Part shown: in pieces, positions 31,056-40,911 of the stretch
Layout: every line of letters begins with the position of its first letter
How positions within the stretch are numbered: the first letter of the stretch is position 1
From: an uncultured Rhodospirillaceae bacterium
Lineage (GTDB): Bacteria; Pseudomonadota; Alphaproteobacteria; SP197
Direction: 5' to 3'
Length of the DNA stretch: 57,704 nucleotides
Assembly (NCBI GenBank): GCA_937880925.1
Contig: CALGGB010000277.1
Span: forward strand, 1 to 57,704
Notes under the pieces: model-generated
What the model saw: the letters and a program-made list of their open reading frames with translations, nothing else
What the model was told of the DNA's origin: nothing
Databases searched by the model: none
Made by a program: the position numbers and the translations under genes

Positions 31056-32012
31056 TCAGCTCAGACCCTTGCGGCCCATCTCCATGAATTTCTCCCGGCG
31101 CCCGGAGCGCAGGGCTGCAGGTGCCGTGCCCTCCAGTTCGCCAAGACCGCGGGCAATGGCATCGCCCACACGTCGCATGGTTTCCGTGGGGTCGCGATGG
31201 GCCCCGCCCATGGGCTCACCGATCACCTCGTCGATGATGCGCATCTGGGCCAGGTCGCCGGCGGTCAGCTTGAGCGCCTCGGCCGCTTCGGCGGCCTGGT
31301 CGCCCGAGCGCCACAGGATGGAGGCACAGCCTTCGGGCGAGATCACCGAATAGACGGCATGTTCGAGCATCAGCACGCGGTCACCCACGGCAATGGCAAT
31401 GGCGCCGCCCGAGCCGCCCTCGCCGATCACGACGGAAATCACCGGCACGCCGATTGACAGACAGGTCTCGATGGAGCGGGCGATGGCCTCGGCCTGGCCG
31501 CGCTCCTCAGCGCCAATGCCCGGATAGGCGCCCGAGGTATCGACCAGCGTGATCACAGGCAGGCCGAAGCGGTCGGCCATTTCCATCAGGCGCACAGCCT
31601 TGCGATAACCCTCGGGGCGCGCCATGCCGAAATTGTGCCGTACCCGGTCCTCGGTATCGGCACCCTTCTCGTGACCCATCACCACCACCGAGCGGCCGCG
31701 AAAGGTGCCAAGGCCGCCGATGATGGCGAGGTCCTCGCCAAACAGGCGGTCACCGGCCAGAGGTACGAAATCCTCGATCAGATTGGCGATGTAGTGGCTG
31801 GTGTGCGGCCGCAGGGCATGGCGGGCGACCTGGGTCTTCTGCCATGCCGTCAGCTTGCCGTAGGTCTGCTGCAGCAGGCGGTCGAGCTTGCCCTGCAGGC
31901 GCGTGACCTCGTCGACGATGTTGACGCCATCGCCGTCCGACAAACGCCGCAGCTCCTTGATCTTGCTCTCGAGCTCGGCGATCGGACGTTCGAAGTCCAG
32001 ATAGTGCTGCAT
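31056..32012 (-). CDS. accA: Acetyl-CoA carboxylase carboxyltransferase subunit alpha
   Basis: [22 protein letters not shown]...[27 protein letters not shown]...[37 protein letters not shown]. Confidence 0.97.
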   Translation of the reverse strand: MQHYLDFERPIAELESKIKELRRLSDGDGVNIVDEVTRLQGKLDRLLQQTYGKLTAWQKTQVARHALRPHTSHYIANLIEDFVPLAGDRLFGEDLAIIGGLGTFRGRSVVVMGHEKGADTEDRVRHNFGMARPEGYRKAVRLMEMADRFGLPVITLVDTSGAYPGIGAEERGQAEAIARSIETCLSIGVPVISVVIGEGGSGGAIAIAVGDRVLMLEHAVYSVISPEGCASILWRSGDQAAEAAEALKLTAGDLAQMRIIDEVIGEPMGGAHRDPTETMRRVGDAIARGLGELEGTAPAALRSGRREKFMEMGRKGLS

Positions 32013-32041
32013 GGCCAGCCTCCTCTGCTTCGGAGTCTAGC

Positions 32042-33022
32042 CTATTTGGCCGCCGCGATCTGTGCGGCCTTCTTGACCATCACCTCGGCCTGCTTGATCG
32101 AGGCGATGTCGATCAGGCGGCCATCCAGCGAAACGGCACCCTGGCCGTCCTTCTGGGCCTGTTCCATGGCCTCCAGGATACGCTTGGCCTGGGAGACTTC
32201 CTTCTCGGACGGGCTGTTGACCTCGTTGGCCAGATCGATCTGGCTGGGGTGGATCGCCCACTTGCCCTCGCAGCCCAGGGCCGCGGCGCGGTTGGCCTGG
32301 GCGCGGAAGCCGTCGCCGTCCTTGAAGTCGCCAAAGGGGCCGTCGATCGGGCGCAGGCCGGCGGCACGCGCCGCCACCACCATGCGCGAGACCGCGAAGT
32401 GCCACATGTCGCCCCAGTGGTAGTCGCGCGGCTTGTCGCCGTCGATGTCGGTCAGCACGCCGTAGAGCGGGTTCGGGCCGCCGATCACGGTGGTGCGCGC
32501 CTTGGTCGAGGCGGCATAGTCGGCAACACCAAAGTGCAGGCTTTCGTTGCGCTTGCTGGCATGCGCGATGGCCTCGACGTTGGACATGCCAAGCGCCGTC
32601 TCGATGATCAGTTCAAAGCCGATGCGCTTGGTCCGCCCCTTGGCGTCCTCGCACTGCGTGGTCAGCATGTCGACGGCATAGACGTCCGACGTTGTGCCGA
32701 CCTTGGGAATCATGAACAGGTCAAGGCGATCGCCCGTCTGCTCGATGACGTCGATGACGTCGCGATACATGTAGGGAGTATCGAGACCATTGATGCGCAC
32801 CGAAAGGGTCTTTGTCCCCCAGTCGATGTCGTTGATCGCCTCGATGACGTTCTTACGCGCCTGGACCTTGTCGCCGGGCGCCACGGCGTCCTCGAGGTCG
32901 AGGAAAATGACGTCGGCGCTGCCCTTGGCGGCCTTTTCAAAGAGCTCGGGGCGGCTGCCGGGAACGGCCAGTTCGCTGCGGTTGAGGCGCGCGTGCGCCG
33001 GCTCGACGATCGTGAAGCTCAT
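32042..33022 (-). CDS. L-malyl-CoA / beta-methylmalyl-CoA lyase-like (HpcH/HpaI aldolase, CitE superfamily)
   Basis: LNRSELAVPGSRPELFEKAAKGSADVIFLDLEDAVAPGDKVQARKNVIEAINDIDWGTKTLSVRINGLDTPYMYRDVID, matching the Mcl1 pattern I recall. Confidence 0.88.
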   Translation of the reverse strand: MSFTIVEPAHARLNRSELAVPGSRPELFEKAAKGSADVIFLDLEDAVAPGDKVQARKNVIEAINDIDWGTKTLSVRINGLDTPYMYRDVIDVIEQTGDRLDLFMIPKVGTTSDVYAVDMLTTQCEDAKGRTKRIGFELIIETALGMSNVEAIAHASKRNESLHFGVADYAASTKARTTVIGGPNPLYGVLTDIDGDKPRDYHWGDMWHFAVSRMVVAARAAGLRPIDGPFGDFKDGDGFRAQANRAAALGCEGKWAIHPSQIDLANEVNSPSEKEVSQAKRILEAMEQAQKDGQGAVSLDGRLIDIASIKQAEVMVKKAAQIAAAK

Positions 33023-33108
33023 GATTTCGGTCCCTTCGGGTCTCGCTCGGACGGCGGCGCACTCAATGCCCGCAGCCCCGCATTCTGTCAACCATACCCC
33101 ATTCCGGC

Positions 33109-33999
33109 TCAGCGAAGCGGATGGTGCCGCTCAACCGTGCTGCGCAGGCGCTCCTCCAGGACATGCGTATAGATCTGGGTCGTGGAGATATCGGCATGGC
33201 CCAGCATCTTCTGCACCGCGCGCAGGTCGGCGCCATGGGCCAGAAGATGGCTGGCAAAGGCGTGGCGCAGGACGTGGGGCGAGACCCGCGCCGGATCGAT
33301 CCCGGCCTGCAGCGCCAGGTCCTTCAGCATCAGGGCGACACCCTGGCGCGTCAGATGGCCCGAGGCGCCATGGGAGGGAAACAGCCAGCGCGGCGTGCCC
33401 TCCTGCGCTGCAATCAGGGCGCGAACGGCCCGCGCGGCATGTTCGCCCACGGGAACCAGGCGCTCGCGCCCACCCTTGCCGCGCACGATGATGAAGGGCG
33501 CATCGTCACGGAAGGCTGCACGCGGCAGGGCGATCAGTTCGGAGACACGAAGACCGGTGGCGTAGAGCAGCTCGATCAGCGCGGCCCGGCGCAGCCCGTC
33601 CAGGCCTTCCGCGCCGCGGGCGGCGGCAAGCAGGCTGTCGACCTCCTCCTCGCCCAGCACCTTGGGCAGGGAACGGCCGGCACGCGGCGCTTCGATGATC
33701 GCCGTAGGATCGTCGCTGCGCTGTCCCTCGGCCAGCAGGAAACCGAAGAACTGGCGCAGGGCCGAAAGACGCCGGGCTGCCGTGCGCGGCGACAATGCCG
33801 CCTTCTGCATGGCGGCCAGATAGGCCCGCACGGCCCCCGCATCGGCGGCCACGGCCTCACTGCGAGCATCGGCGGCAAAACATGCGAAATCGATAAGGTC
33901 GCGGCGATAGGCGGCCACCGTGTTGGCCGACGCGCCCCGTTCGGCCGTCATCATTTCGAGAAAGGTCTCGATCGCGCGGTCGTCACCTGCTGCGGTCAT
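33109..33999 (-). CDS. xerD: Tyrosine recombinase XerD
   Basis: LLYATGLRVSELIALPRA...VRGKGGRERLVPVG...SPHVLRHAFASHLLAHGADLRAVQKMLGHADISTTQIYTHV. Confidence 0.94.
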   Translation of the reverse strand: MTAAGDDRAIETFLEMMTAERGASANTVAAYRRDLIDFACFAADARSEAVAADAGAVRAYLAAMQKAALSPRTAARRLSALRQFFGFLLAEGQRSDDPTAIIEAPRAGRSLPKVLGEEEVDSLLAAARGAEGLDGLRRAALIELLYATGLRVSELIALPRAAFRDDAPFIIVRGKGGRERLVPVGEHAARAVRALIAAQEGTPRWLFPSHGASGHLTRQGVALMLKDLALQAGIDPARVSPHVLRHAFASHLLAHGADLRAVQKMLGHADISTTQIYTHVLEERLRSTVERHHPLR

Positions 34000-34004
34000 G
34001 GCCT

Positions 34005-35819
34005 TCAGGGCTTCGCGATGGCGCGCTGGCCGCCGGCCTCCATCGCCAGAAGCCGGCCCTCGACACCCAGACCGACCGCATCCAGCGCACCGATCACGGC
34101 CTCCAGGGTAATGGGATCGGCGCCCGCGGGGCCCCGTGGACCCAGAGCGACCAGCGCAATGAGCACGGTCTGACCAACGCTGCCGGCAGCCGCGGCGCGG
34201 TCCATGGCAAACAGCAGCGCGGCCGGAGCCGGCGCATGGGCGCGCGCTTCCGAAAGAGCGATGACATCGGCGACAATCGGCGCCCCGGCATTGTCGTTGA
34301 GCGCCGCAAAGGCGGCCAGATAGGTTTCAGCAAGCACCAGACGCCGTTCGTCGCCCGCACCGCCCGTTGCCTGCCACCAGCCGGCCATGCCGGCGCCGCC
34401 ATCGGGGAGCTGTTCGCCAAAGGCCAGCCGGAACAGCGGCCAGAGTGCGGTGGCGCGGGCAGCGAAATCCGCGCTGCCCTGGGCGCGATCGAGCAGCAAG
34501 GGCCACCAGCGGGCGGCCGATTCGGGCCGGCCGGCCATCAGCAGCGCGGCCGAGGCATCGGCCGAGAACCAGGCGAGTTCGCTGGCCGGCTCCAGGCCGG
34601 CAATCTGGCCCGCAACGGCGCGGGCAGCCGCCAGATAGCCCGGCGCACCCCCGGTTTCGGCGGCGTGATGCAGCAGGGACGCCAGGGCTTCCGCCCGCGC
34701 GGCGGGCAGTTGCTGGGTCCGGCCTGCCTGATAAAGCAGGGCATGGGCCGAGCCATCATCCATCGTGCCGGCCTGGGTCAGCGCATTGGCGAGCATATCG
34801 GGGGTAAAGGCCACGGCCTCGTAAAGCGCCGCCAGTTCGCTTCCGGGCATGACCCCGCCCGCCGTGGCGCCTTCGGCCGCGGCGAGGCGCACCTCGTTGT
34901 CGAGAGCCGGGCTTTCGGCAATGGCGCGCTGCACGGCGGCCGGCGCAGAAGCAATCAGCGCGCCGGTGAAGGCAACGTCGCTGTTCAGCGCCATGGCGAA
35001 GATCAGGGGCGTGGCGCCGTCAAGGCTGTCGATCCTGCCCCGCGTGCCGCTGGAAAGCGCATTATCAAGTGCAAGAAACTGGGGCTCCAGCGCGACGCCC
35101 GCTTCCTGCAGCAGGGTGATGCCCAGATCGGCGACGGCGTCCTCCCCGGCCAGCCTCTGACAGAACACCAGGGCCTTCTGGAGGTCGATGTTTTCGCCCA
35201 GCGCCATGCCGTCGCGCACGCTGCGGCAACCGCCGTCGCTGTCGCTTTCCAGGAACGCGGCATCGGCCAGCGCCGCAATGGCCGCAGCCGAAAGGGCGCT
35301 GCGCCCGGCGCTTGCCGCCAGTTCCTGGGTATCGCCGGGCAGCCCCAGAGCGTTCAGACGCGCCATGCGCATGGCCAGCAGGTCGGCACTTTCGCCCTCG
35401 GGCGGATTGGCCGCTGTAAGCAACAGTCTGCGGGCCAGCTCGGTCGCCGTGGGGGAGCCGTTGCCACCGGGAATGGCCGGAAGCAGCGCGGCGACCAGGC
35501 CCGGATCGCTGCGGTACCACATGTCCATGGGAAAGCCCCCGCCGCTGGCGCTCAGGGTGCCGGCGGCCGAGGCACTGATCGGGGCCAGGCTTTCGACTTC
35601 CAGCCCGTCCGAGGAAGCCGGTACGGAGGTGATGCTGCCGCCGCCCGTCGTGCCCGTATCCGTGGTGACGGGGTCGTCGAAGGGGATCAGCAGCAGCGGA
35701 TCGCTGCCGTCCGACTGCGCCGCGGCCCCGCCCGCAGAGGCGGCCAGGGACAGGGCAAGCAGCAGCCCGAAGGCGGGCCTAGCGCGGGAAGCGATCATTC
35801 GGGATCGTCTTCTCGACAT
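34005..35819 (-). CDS. Large exported protein of unknown function (start 35819 or 35798)
   Basis: Signal peptide GLLLALSLAASAGGAAAQ followed by about 570 aa of Ala/Leu-rich sequence. Confidence 0.75.
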   Translation of the reverse strand: MSRRRSRMIASRARPAFGLLLALSLAASAGGAAAQSDGSDPLLLIPFDDPVTTDTGTTGGGSITSVPASSDGLEVESLAPISASAAGTLSASGGGFPMDMWYRSDPGLVAALLPAIPGGNGSPTATELARRLLLTAANPPEGESADLLAMRMARLNALGLPGDTQELAASAGRSALSAAAIAALADAAFLESDSDGGCRSVRDGMALGENIDLQKALVFCQRLAGEDAVADLGITLLQEAGVALEPQFLALDNALSSGTRGRIDSLDGATPLIFAMALNSDVAFTGALIASAPAAVQRAIAESPALDNEVRLAAAEGATAGGVMPGSELAALYEAVAFTPDMLANALTQAGTMDDGSAHALLYQAGRTQQLPAARAEALASLLHHAAETGGAPGYLAAARAVAGQIAGLEPASELAWFSADASAALLMAGRPESAARWWPLLLDRAQGSADFAARATALWPLFRLAFGEQLPDGGAGMAGWWQATGGAGDERRLVLAETYLAAFAALNDNAGAPIVADVIALSEARAHAPAPAALLFAMDRAAAAGSVGQTVLIALVALGPRGPAGADPITLEAVIGALDAVGLGVEGRLLAMEAGGQRAIAKP

Positions 35820-35919
35820 GGGTGGTCGGCGGTGGGATATCCCAGGTCGCAAGGAACGCGCCGCCGCCCACAATGGCGGCAACGACGACAAGCATGAGGA
35901 AACGGGCGATGAAACGCAT
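35779..35919 (-). CDS. 46-aa small single-TM protein (absent from ORF track)
   Basis: Translated by eye: MRFIARFLMLVVVAAIVGGGAFLATWDIPPPTTHVEKTIPNDRFPR*; overlaps the start of the next gene in the same direction. Confidence 0.65.
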   Translation of the reverse strand: MRFIARFLMLVVVAAIVGGGAFLATWDIPPPTTHVEKTIPNDRFPR

Positions 35920-36039
35920 GGTCTTGGTGGGCCATCCATGGGCAGCGGGTTGGCGATTATGCTATCGTCGCACTATGGCGCTCGTGCGGCAATCGCCGAC
36001 CGTTCAGTGTGCCCTTCCGATCACCAGTCCCGGTTCACC

Positions 36040-36585
36040 GTGAGCGACAGCGACATACCCAAGCCCGACCGCACGATCACGCTCGTGGGCCTGATGGGTG
36101 CGGGCAAATCGACCGTTGGGCGGCGCCTTGCCACCCGGCTGGACCTGCCCTTTGTCGATGCCGACAGCGAAATCGAGGCTGCGGCCGGCTGCACCATCCC
36201 CGAAATCTTCGAACGCCACGGCGAGGCCGAGTTCCGCGCCGGAGAACGCCGCGTCATCGCGCGCCTGCTGCGCGGCCGGCCCAAGGTGCTGGCCACGGGT
36301 GGCGGCGCCTTCATGGACGCCGACACGCGCCAGCGCATCAAGAGCCGCGCGATCTCGGTCTGGCTGCGCGCAGACCTCGACCTTCTGATGGCGCGGGTGG
36401 CGCGCCGCGACAACCGGCCCCTGCTCAAGCAGGGCGACCCCAGACAGATCATGGAGCGGCTGATGGCCGAGCGTTATCCGGTCTATGGAGAGGCCGACAT
36501 CACCGTGGAAAGCAACGAGGGGCCCCACGACGCCATCGTCGAGCGCATCATCGATGCCCTGCGCGAGAGGTCAGCCGCGTCATGA
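36040..36585 (+). CDS. aroK: Shikimate kinase (GTG start likely)
   Basis: ITLVGLMGAGKSTVGRRLATRLDLPFVDADSEIEAAAGCTIPEIFERHGEAEFRAGE...ATGGGAFMD. Confidence 0.96.
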   Translation: MSDSDIPKPDRTITLVGLMGAGKSTVGRRLATRLDLPFVDADSEIEAAAGCTIPEIFERHGEAEFRAGERRVIARLLRGRPKVLATGGGAFMDADTRQRIKSRAISVWLRADLDLLMARVARRDNRPLLKQGDPRQIMERLMAERYPVYGEADITVESNEGPHDAIVERIIDALRERSAAS

Positions 36586-37715
36586 GCATCGAACGGATCA
36601 AGGTCGATGTCGGCCGCCACCGTCAGCCTTACGATATCCTGGTGGGCGACGGCCTGATCGAGAACGCCGCCGAGCACCTCTCGAAGGTCCTCAAGCGCCG
36701 CAAGGCCTTCATCGTCACCGACGAGACGGTGGCCGGCCTGCATCTGGAGCGTCTCAACACCGCGTTCGCGGCAGGCGGCATCGAAAGCCATGTCACCGTG
36801 ATGCCGGCCGGCGAAGCCAACAAGGACTTCGCCCATCTCCAGCAGATGACCGATTCCCTGCTCGATGCCGGGGCCGAGCGCAGCGACACCCTGGTCGCTC
36901 TGGGTGGCGGCGTGATCGGCGACATGACCGGCTTTGCCGCCGCGATCCTGCGCCGCGGCATGGATTTCGTGCAGGTGCCCACCACCCTGCTCGCACAGGT
37001 CGACAGTTCCGTGGGCGGCAAGACCGGCATCGACACGCGCCAGGGCAAGAACCTGATCGGCGCCTTCCACCAGCCGCGCCTGGTCCTGGCCGACACCGGC
37101 GTGCTCGATACCCTGCCGCGGCGCGAGCTGCTGGCGGGTTACGCGGAGGTCGTGAAGTACGGCCTGCTGGGCGATGCCGTCTTCTTCGACTGGCTGACCC
37201 GGCGCGGCGCCGAGGTGATCGAGGAGAACGGCCGCGCCCGGCGCCAGGCGATCGCCACATGCTGCCGCTTCAAGGCCGAGGTCGTCGCGCGCGACGAGAC
37301 CGAGACCGGCGAGCGCGCCCTGCTCAACCTGGGTCACACCTTCGGCCATGCTCTGGAGGCCGAGGCCAGCTTCGATGCCGGGCTGCTGCACGGCGAAGGC
37401 GTGGCGATCGGCATGACCATGGCCTTTGCGCTGTCGGTGGAGCTGGAGATGTGCCTGCCCGACGAAGCCGCCTGGGCGCGCCGCCACCTCGACGCCATCG
37501 GCCTGCCGACCCACCCTGCCCAGCGCGGTCTGAAGGACGTGACCGCGGCTGCCCTGATGGGCCACATGGCCCAGGACAAGAAGGTGAAGGATGGGCGTAT
37601 CGCCTTCATCCTGACCCACGGCATCGGCGAGGCCTTCCTCACCCGCGATGTCGAGCCCGCTGCCGTGGAGGCCTTTCTGGAAGGCTTCCTGCGCGATGTT
37701 CCCGATGCCGCCTGA
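36582..37715 (+). CDS. aroB: 3-dehydroquinate synthase
   Basis: DTLVALGGGVIGDMTGFAAAILRRGMDFVQVPTTLLAQVDSSVGGKTGID...NLGHTFGHALEAEASF. Confidence 0.97.
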   Translation: MSIERIKVDVGRHRQPYDILVGDGLIENAAEHLSKVLKRRKAFIVTDETVAGLHLERLNTAFAAGGIESHVTVMPAGEANKDFAHLQQMTDSLLDAGAERSDTLVALGGGVIGDMTGFAAAILRRGMDFVQVPTTLLAQVDSSVGGKTGIDTRQGKNLIGAFHQPRLVLADTGVLDTLPRRELLAGYAEVVKYGLLGDAVFFDWLTRRGAEVIEENGRARRQAIATCCRFKAEVVARDETETGERALLNLGHTFGHALEAEASFDAGLLHGEGVAIGMTMAFALSVELEMCLPDEAAWARRHLDAIGLPTHPAQRGLKDVTAAALMGHMAQDKKVKDGRIAFILTHGIGEAFLTRDVEPAAVEAFLEGFLRDVPDAA

Positions 37716-37769
37716 CCTCTTCCCGCGGCTGTTGCCGCCACGACCCAACAGAACTGCGACCGGTGCGCC

Positions 37770-39056
37770 ATGACCGTGGTCTTTGAAATTGCCATTGCCG
37801 CGATCTTCATATCGCTGCTGCTTTCTGCCTTCTTTTCCGGTTCGGAGACGGCGCTGACCGCAGCCAACCGTTCCCGCATCCATCACCTGGAAATGGAAGG
37901 CAACAAGCGCGCCCGTACGGTCAACCACCTGATGCGCGACCGCGAGCATCTGATCGGCGCGATCCTGCTGGGCAACAACGTCGTCAACATTTTCGCGGCC
38001 TCGGTCGCCTCCTTTGCCTTCACCCAGGCCTTCGGCGAGGCGGGCGTTGCCTATGCCACCGGCATCATGACCGTGCTGGTGCTGATCTTTGCCGAGGTCA
38101 TGCCCAAGACCTACGCCATCCGCAATGCCGAGAAGGTGGCGCTCTTCGTCGCCCCGCCCATGAAGTGGATCGTGCGCCTGCTTTCCCCCGTGACCGGCAC
38201 CATCCGCTGGCTGGTGATGCTGATCTTCCGCATGATCGGCGCCCACCAGGACGGCTCGGGCACCCCTTCGGAAGAAGAGATCCGCGGCGCCCTTGCCCTC
38301 TACAAGCACGAGGGCGGCCTGGTGAAGGACGAACACGCCATGCTCGACAGCATCCTCGACCTTTCCGAGGTCGAGGTCGGCGAGGTGATGACCCACCGGC
38401 GCAACATGTTCACGGTCAACATCGACCAGCCGGTGACCCAGGTTGTGGAGGACATCCTCAAGAGCCCCTACACGCGCATTCCGCTGTGGAAGGACGATCC
38501 CGACAACATCGTCGGCCTGCTGCATGCCAAGAACCTGCTGCGCGAGGTGCTGCGCCGGGGCGGCCGCCTGCCGGGTATCGACGTCATGAAGATTGCCAGC
38601 GAACCCTGGTTCGTGCCCGACACCACGACCCTTTCCGAACAGCTTGCCGCCTTCCGCGAGCGCCACGCCCATACCGCCCTGGTGGTCGACGAATACGGCA
38701 CCATGATGGGCCTCGTCACCCTGGAGGACATCCTCGAGGAGATCGTCGGCGACATCGAGGACGAGCATGACATTGCGGTCTCCGACCACGCCGTTTCCGA
38801 GGACGGATCGGTCGTGGTCGATGGCGCGGCGACCATCCGCGACATCAACCGGGAGTTCGACTGGAGCCTGCCCGACGACGAGGCCAACACCATCGCGGGC
38901 CTGGTCATTCACGAGGCCCAGTTGATCCCCGACATCGGCCAGATCTTTGTCTTCCACGACTTCCGCTTCGAGATCACCGGGCGGCAGCGCAACCAGATCA
39001 CCCAGATCCGGGTCACGCCCCTGCGCGACGACCTCGACGACATGCCAGAAGGCTAA
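37770..39056 (+). CDS. HlyC/CorC (CNNM) family transporter with DUF21, CBS and CorC_HlyC domains
   Basis: FFSGSETALTAANRSRIHHLEMEGNKRA...VGEVMTHRRNMFTVNI...HTALVVDEYGTMMGLVTLEDILEEIVGDIEDEHD. Confidence 0.94.
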   Translation: MTVVFEIAIAAIFISLLLSAFFSGSETALTAANRSRIHHLEMEGNKRARTVNHLMRDREHLIGAILLGNNVVNIFAASVASFAFTQAFGEAGVAYATGIMTVLVLIFAEVMPKTYAIRNAEKVALFVAPPMKWIVRLLSPVTGTIRWLVMLIFRMIGAHQDGSGTPSEEEIRGALALYKHEGGLVKDEHAMLDSILDLSEVEVGEVMTHRRNMFTVNIDQPVTQVVEDILKSPYTRIPLWKDDPDNIVGLLHAKNLLREVLRRGGRLPGIDVMKIASEPWFVPDTTTLSEQLAAFRERHAHTALVVDEYGTMMGLVTLEDILEEIVGDIEDEHDIAVSDHAVSEDGSVVVDGAATIRDINREFDWSLPDDEANTIAGLVIHEAQLIPDIGQIFVFHDFRFEITGRQRNQITQIRVTPLRDDLDDMPEG

Positions 39057-39070
39057 GTGCGATTCCCTTC

Positions 39071-39976
39071 ATGACCTTCGATCTTCTGGCTTCGCTCGTC
39101 CCGGTCCTGGCGCCGATCCTGATCGCCATCCTCGTCGGCTTCATCTGGGCGAAAAAAGGCACGCCGGCCGAGCCCGCGCATCTGACGCAGATCATCCTGA
39201 ACGTCGGCACGCCCTGCCTGATCTTCTCGACGCTTTCGACGCTGACCGTGAGCCCTGTGGAACTGGGCACCATGGCGGCGGCATGCGTGCTGATGCTGGT
39301 GATCTTCGTCGGCACCAGCTACCTGATGCTGCGCGGCGTCGGCCTGCCCCATCGCATCTATCTGGCACCGACCATCTTCGGCAACCTCGGCAACCTGGGC
39401 CTGCCGGTCAGCCTTTATGCCTTTGGCGACATGGGGCTTGAGCTGGGCCTCATCATGTTCGCCACCCAGTCGGTACTGTTCTTCACGATCAACATGTGGC
39501 TGATGTCGGGCAAGGCCTCCCCGCTCTCCATGCTGAAGACGCCGCACCTTTACGCCATCGCCGTGGCGCTGGCCTTTACCCTGACCGACACCGCCCCGCC
39601 CGAGTGGGTCTCGAACACCACGCACCTGCTGGGCGGCATGACGATTCCGCTGATGCTCGTCATGCTGGGCATTTCGCTGGCCCGCATGAAGGTGGTGGCG
39701 GTTGCCCGCCCGCTGGTGGTGGTGTGCCTGCGCCTCGTTGTCGGCGTCGGGGTCGCCTTCGGCCTGGGCTGGGCATTGGGGCTTTCGGGGCCAGCCGCCG
39801 GTGTCGTCTTCATCGCCTGCTGCATGCCCGCCGCGGTGTTCAACTACCTGATCGCCGTGCGCTACGACCGCAATCCCGGCGAGGTGGCGAGCTTCATCGT
39901 GCTCAACACCCTGACCATCCTGATCCTGCTGCCGATCATCGTGCCGATCGCATGGTGGATCGCCGAGACGTCCTGA
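39071..39976 (+). CDS. AEC (auxin efflux carrier) family transporter
   Basis: LVPVLAPILIAILVGFIWAKKGTP...TIFGNLGNLGLPVSLYAFGDMGLELGLIMFA. Confidence 0.88.
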   Translation: MTFDLLASLVPVLAPILIAILVGFIWAKKGTPAEPAHLTQIILNVGTPCLIFSTLSTLTVSPVELGTMAAACVLMLVIFVGTSYLMLRGVGLPHRIYLAPTIFGNLGNLGLPVSLYAFGDMGLELGLIMFATQSVLFFTINMWLMSGKASPLSMLKTPHLYAIAVALAFTLTDTAPPEWVSNTTHLLGGMTIPLMLVMLGISLARMKVVAVARPLVVVCLRLVVGVGVAFGLGWALGLSGPAAGVVFIACCMPAAVFNYLIAVRYDRNPGEVASFIVLNTLTILILLPIIVPIAWWIAETS

Positions 39977-40037
39977 GGCCTTGCGGGCGCGGGAAACAGA
40001 CCCCTATGCTGCGCCGCACAATTCACCGGAGACCGGC

Positions 40038-40610
40038 ATGCCCCTGCCCGAGCCTGCGCCGCGCAAGCTGATGCACACCCGCCAGATCCACTGCCAGGGA
40101 TTCAAGCGGGAGGACGGCCTGTGGGACATCGAGGCCCACCTCACCGACACCAAGACCTATGGTTTCGACAGCCGCGACCGCAACCGCGTGGAAGCCGGCG
40201 AACCGATCCACGGCATGTGGCTGCGCCTGACCCTCGATACCGATTTCGTCGTCCGCGAGGTCGCCGCGGCGATGGATCACACGCCCTTCTCGATCTGCAA
40301 CCAGATCGCTCCCGCGCACCAGAAGCTGGTCGGCGAAAGGATCGGCGCGGGCTGGAACCGCCGTGTGCGCGAACTGCTGGGCGGCACCAGCGGCTGCACC
40401 CACATGCGCGAGATGCTGGGCCGCATGGCCACCGTCGCCATCCAGGCGATGTTCGGCGAGCGGCGCAAGGACGGCCAGGACAGCCTGGACCCCAGCGGCA
40501 GGAAACCCTTCGTCATCGACGGCTGCCACGCCTGGGCCTCCGACAGCTCTGTCACCCAGCGCGAATACCCCGACTGGTACACCGGCCCCGAGAACACGAC
40601 CGAAGCCTGA
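40038..40610 (+). CDS. DUF2889 domain protein
   Basis: MHTRQIHCQGFKREDGLWDIEAHLTDTKTYGF...GGTSGCTHMREML. Confidence 0.85.
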   Translation: MPLPEPAPRKLMHTRQIHCQGFKREDGLWDIEAHLTDTKTYGFDSRDRNRVEAGEPIHGMWLRLTLDTDFVVREVAAAMDHTPFSICNQIAPAHQKLVGERIGAGWNRRVRELLGGTSGCTHMREMLGRMATVAIQAMFGERRKDGQDSLDPSGRKPFVIDGCHAWASDSSVTQREYPDWYTGPENTTEA

Positions 40611-40911
40611 AGCGGATGCAAAGATCGCCGTTGCGCCGGCCTGCCATTCGGCCCTAGCGTCGCGCTCTGGTTCACGCACGGGATGGCCATGGCCGATCGC
40701 GTCTATCGATGGGAATGCCGCCGCGAAAGCGGCTTTGCCCTGTCGGCGGGACAACGCCGCGCGGGCCTGCGGGCACGCGTCGCAACCGGCGGCTAGAACC
40801 GATCCACCTCTCTGCCGCCGCCACGACCTGACAGCCCACAAGCGCCCCTGCCGCTGCGTCCAGCGACGCGCCGGCCCGTGCTGATCCCAAGCTGACAGGA
40901 ACTTCCCCAAC

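Noticed and set aside
36483-38957. 824-aa minus-strand ORF
   Set aside because: Antisense to aroB and the HlyC/CorC gene.
40683-40796. 37-aa ORF MAMADRVYRWECRRESGFALSAGQRRAGLRARVATGG in the gap before the HyuA-HyuB gene
   Set aside because: No TM or signal features and no supporting context; Arg-rich composition expected by chance at this GC content.
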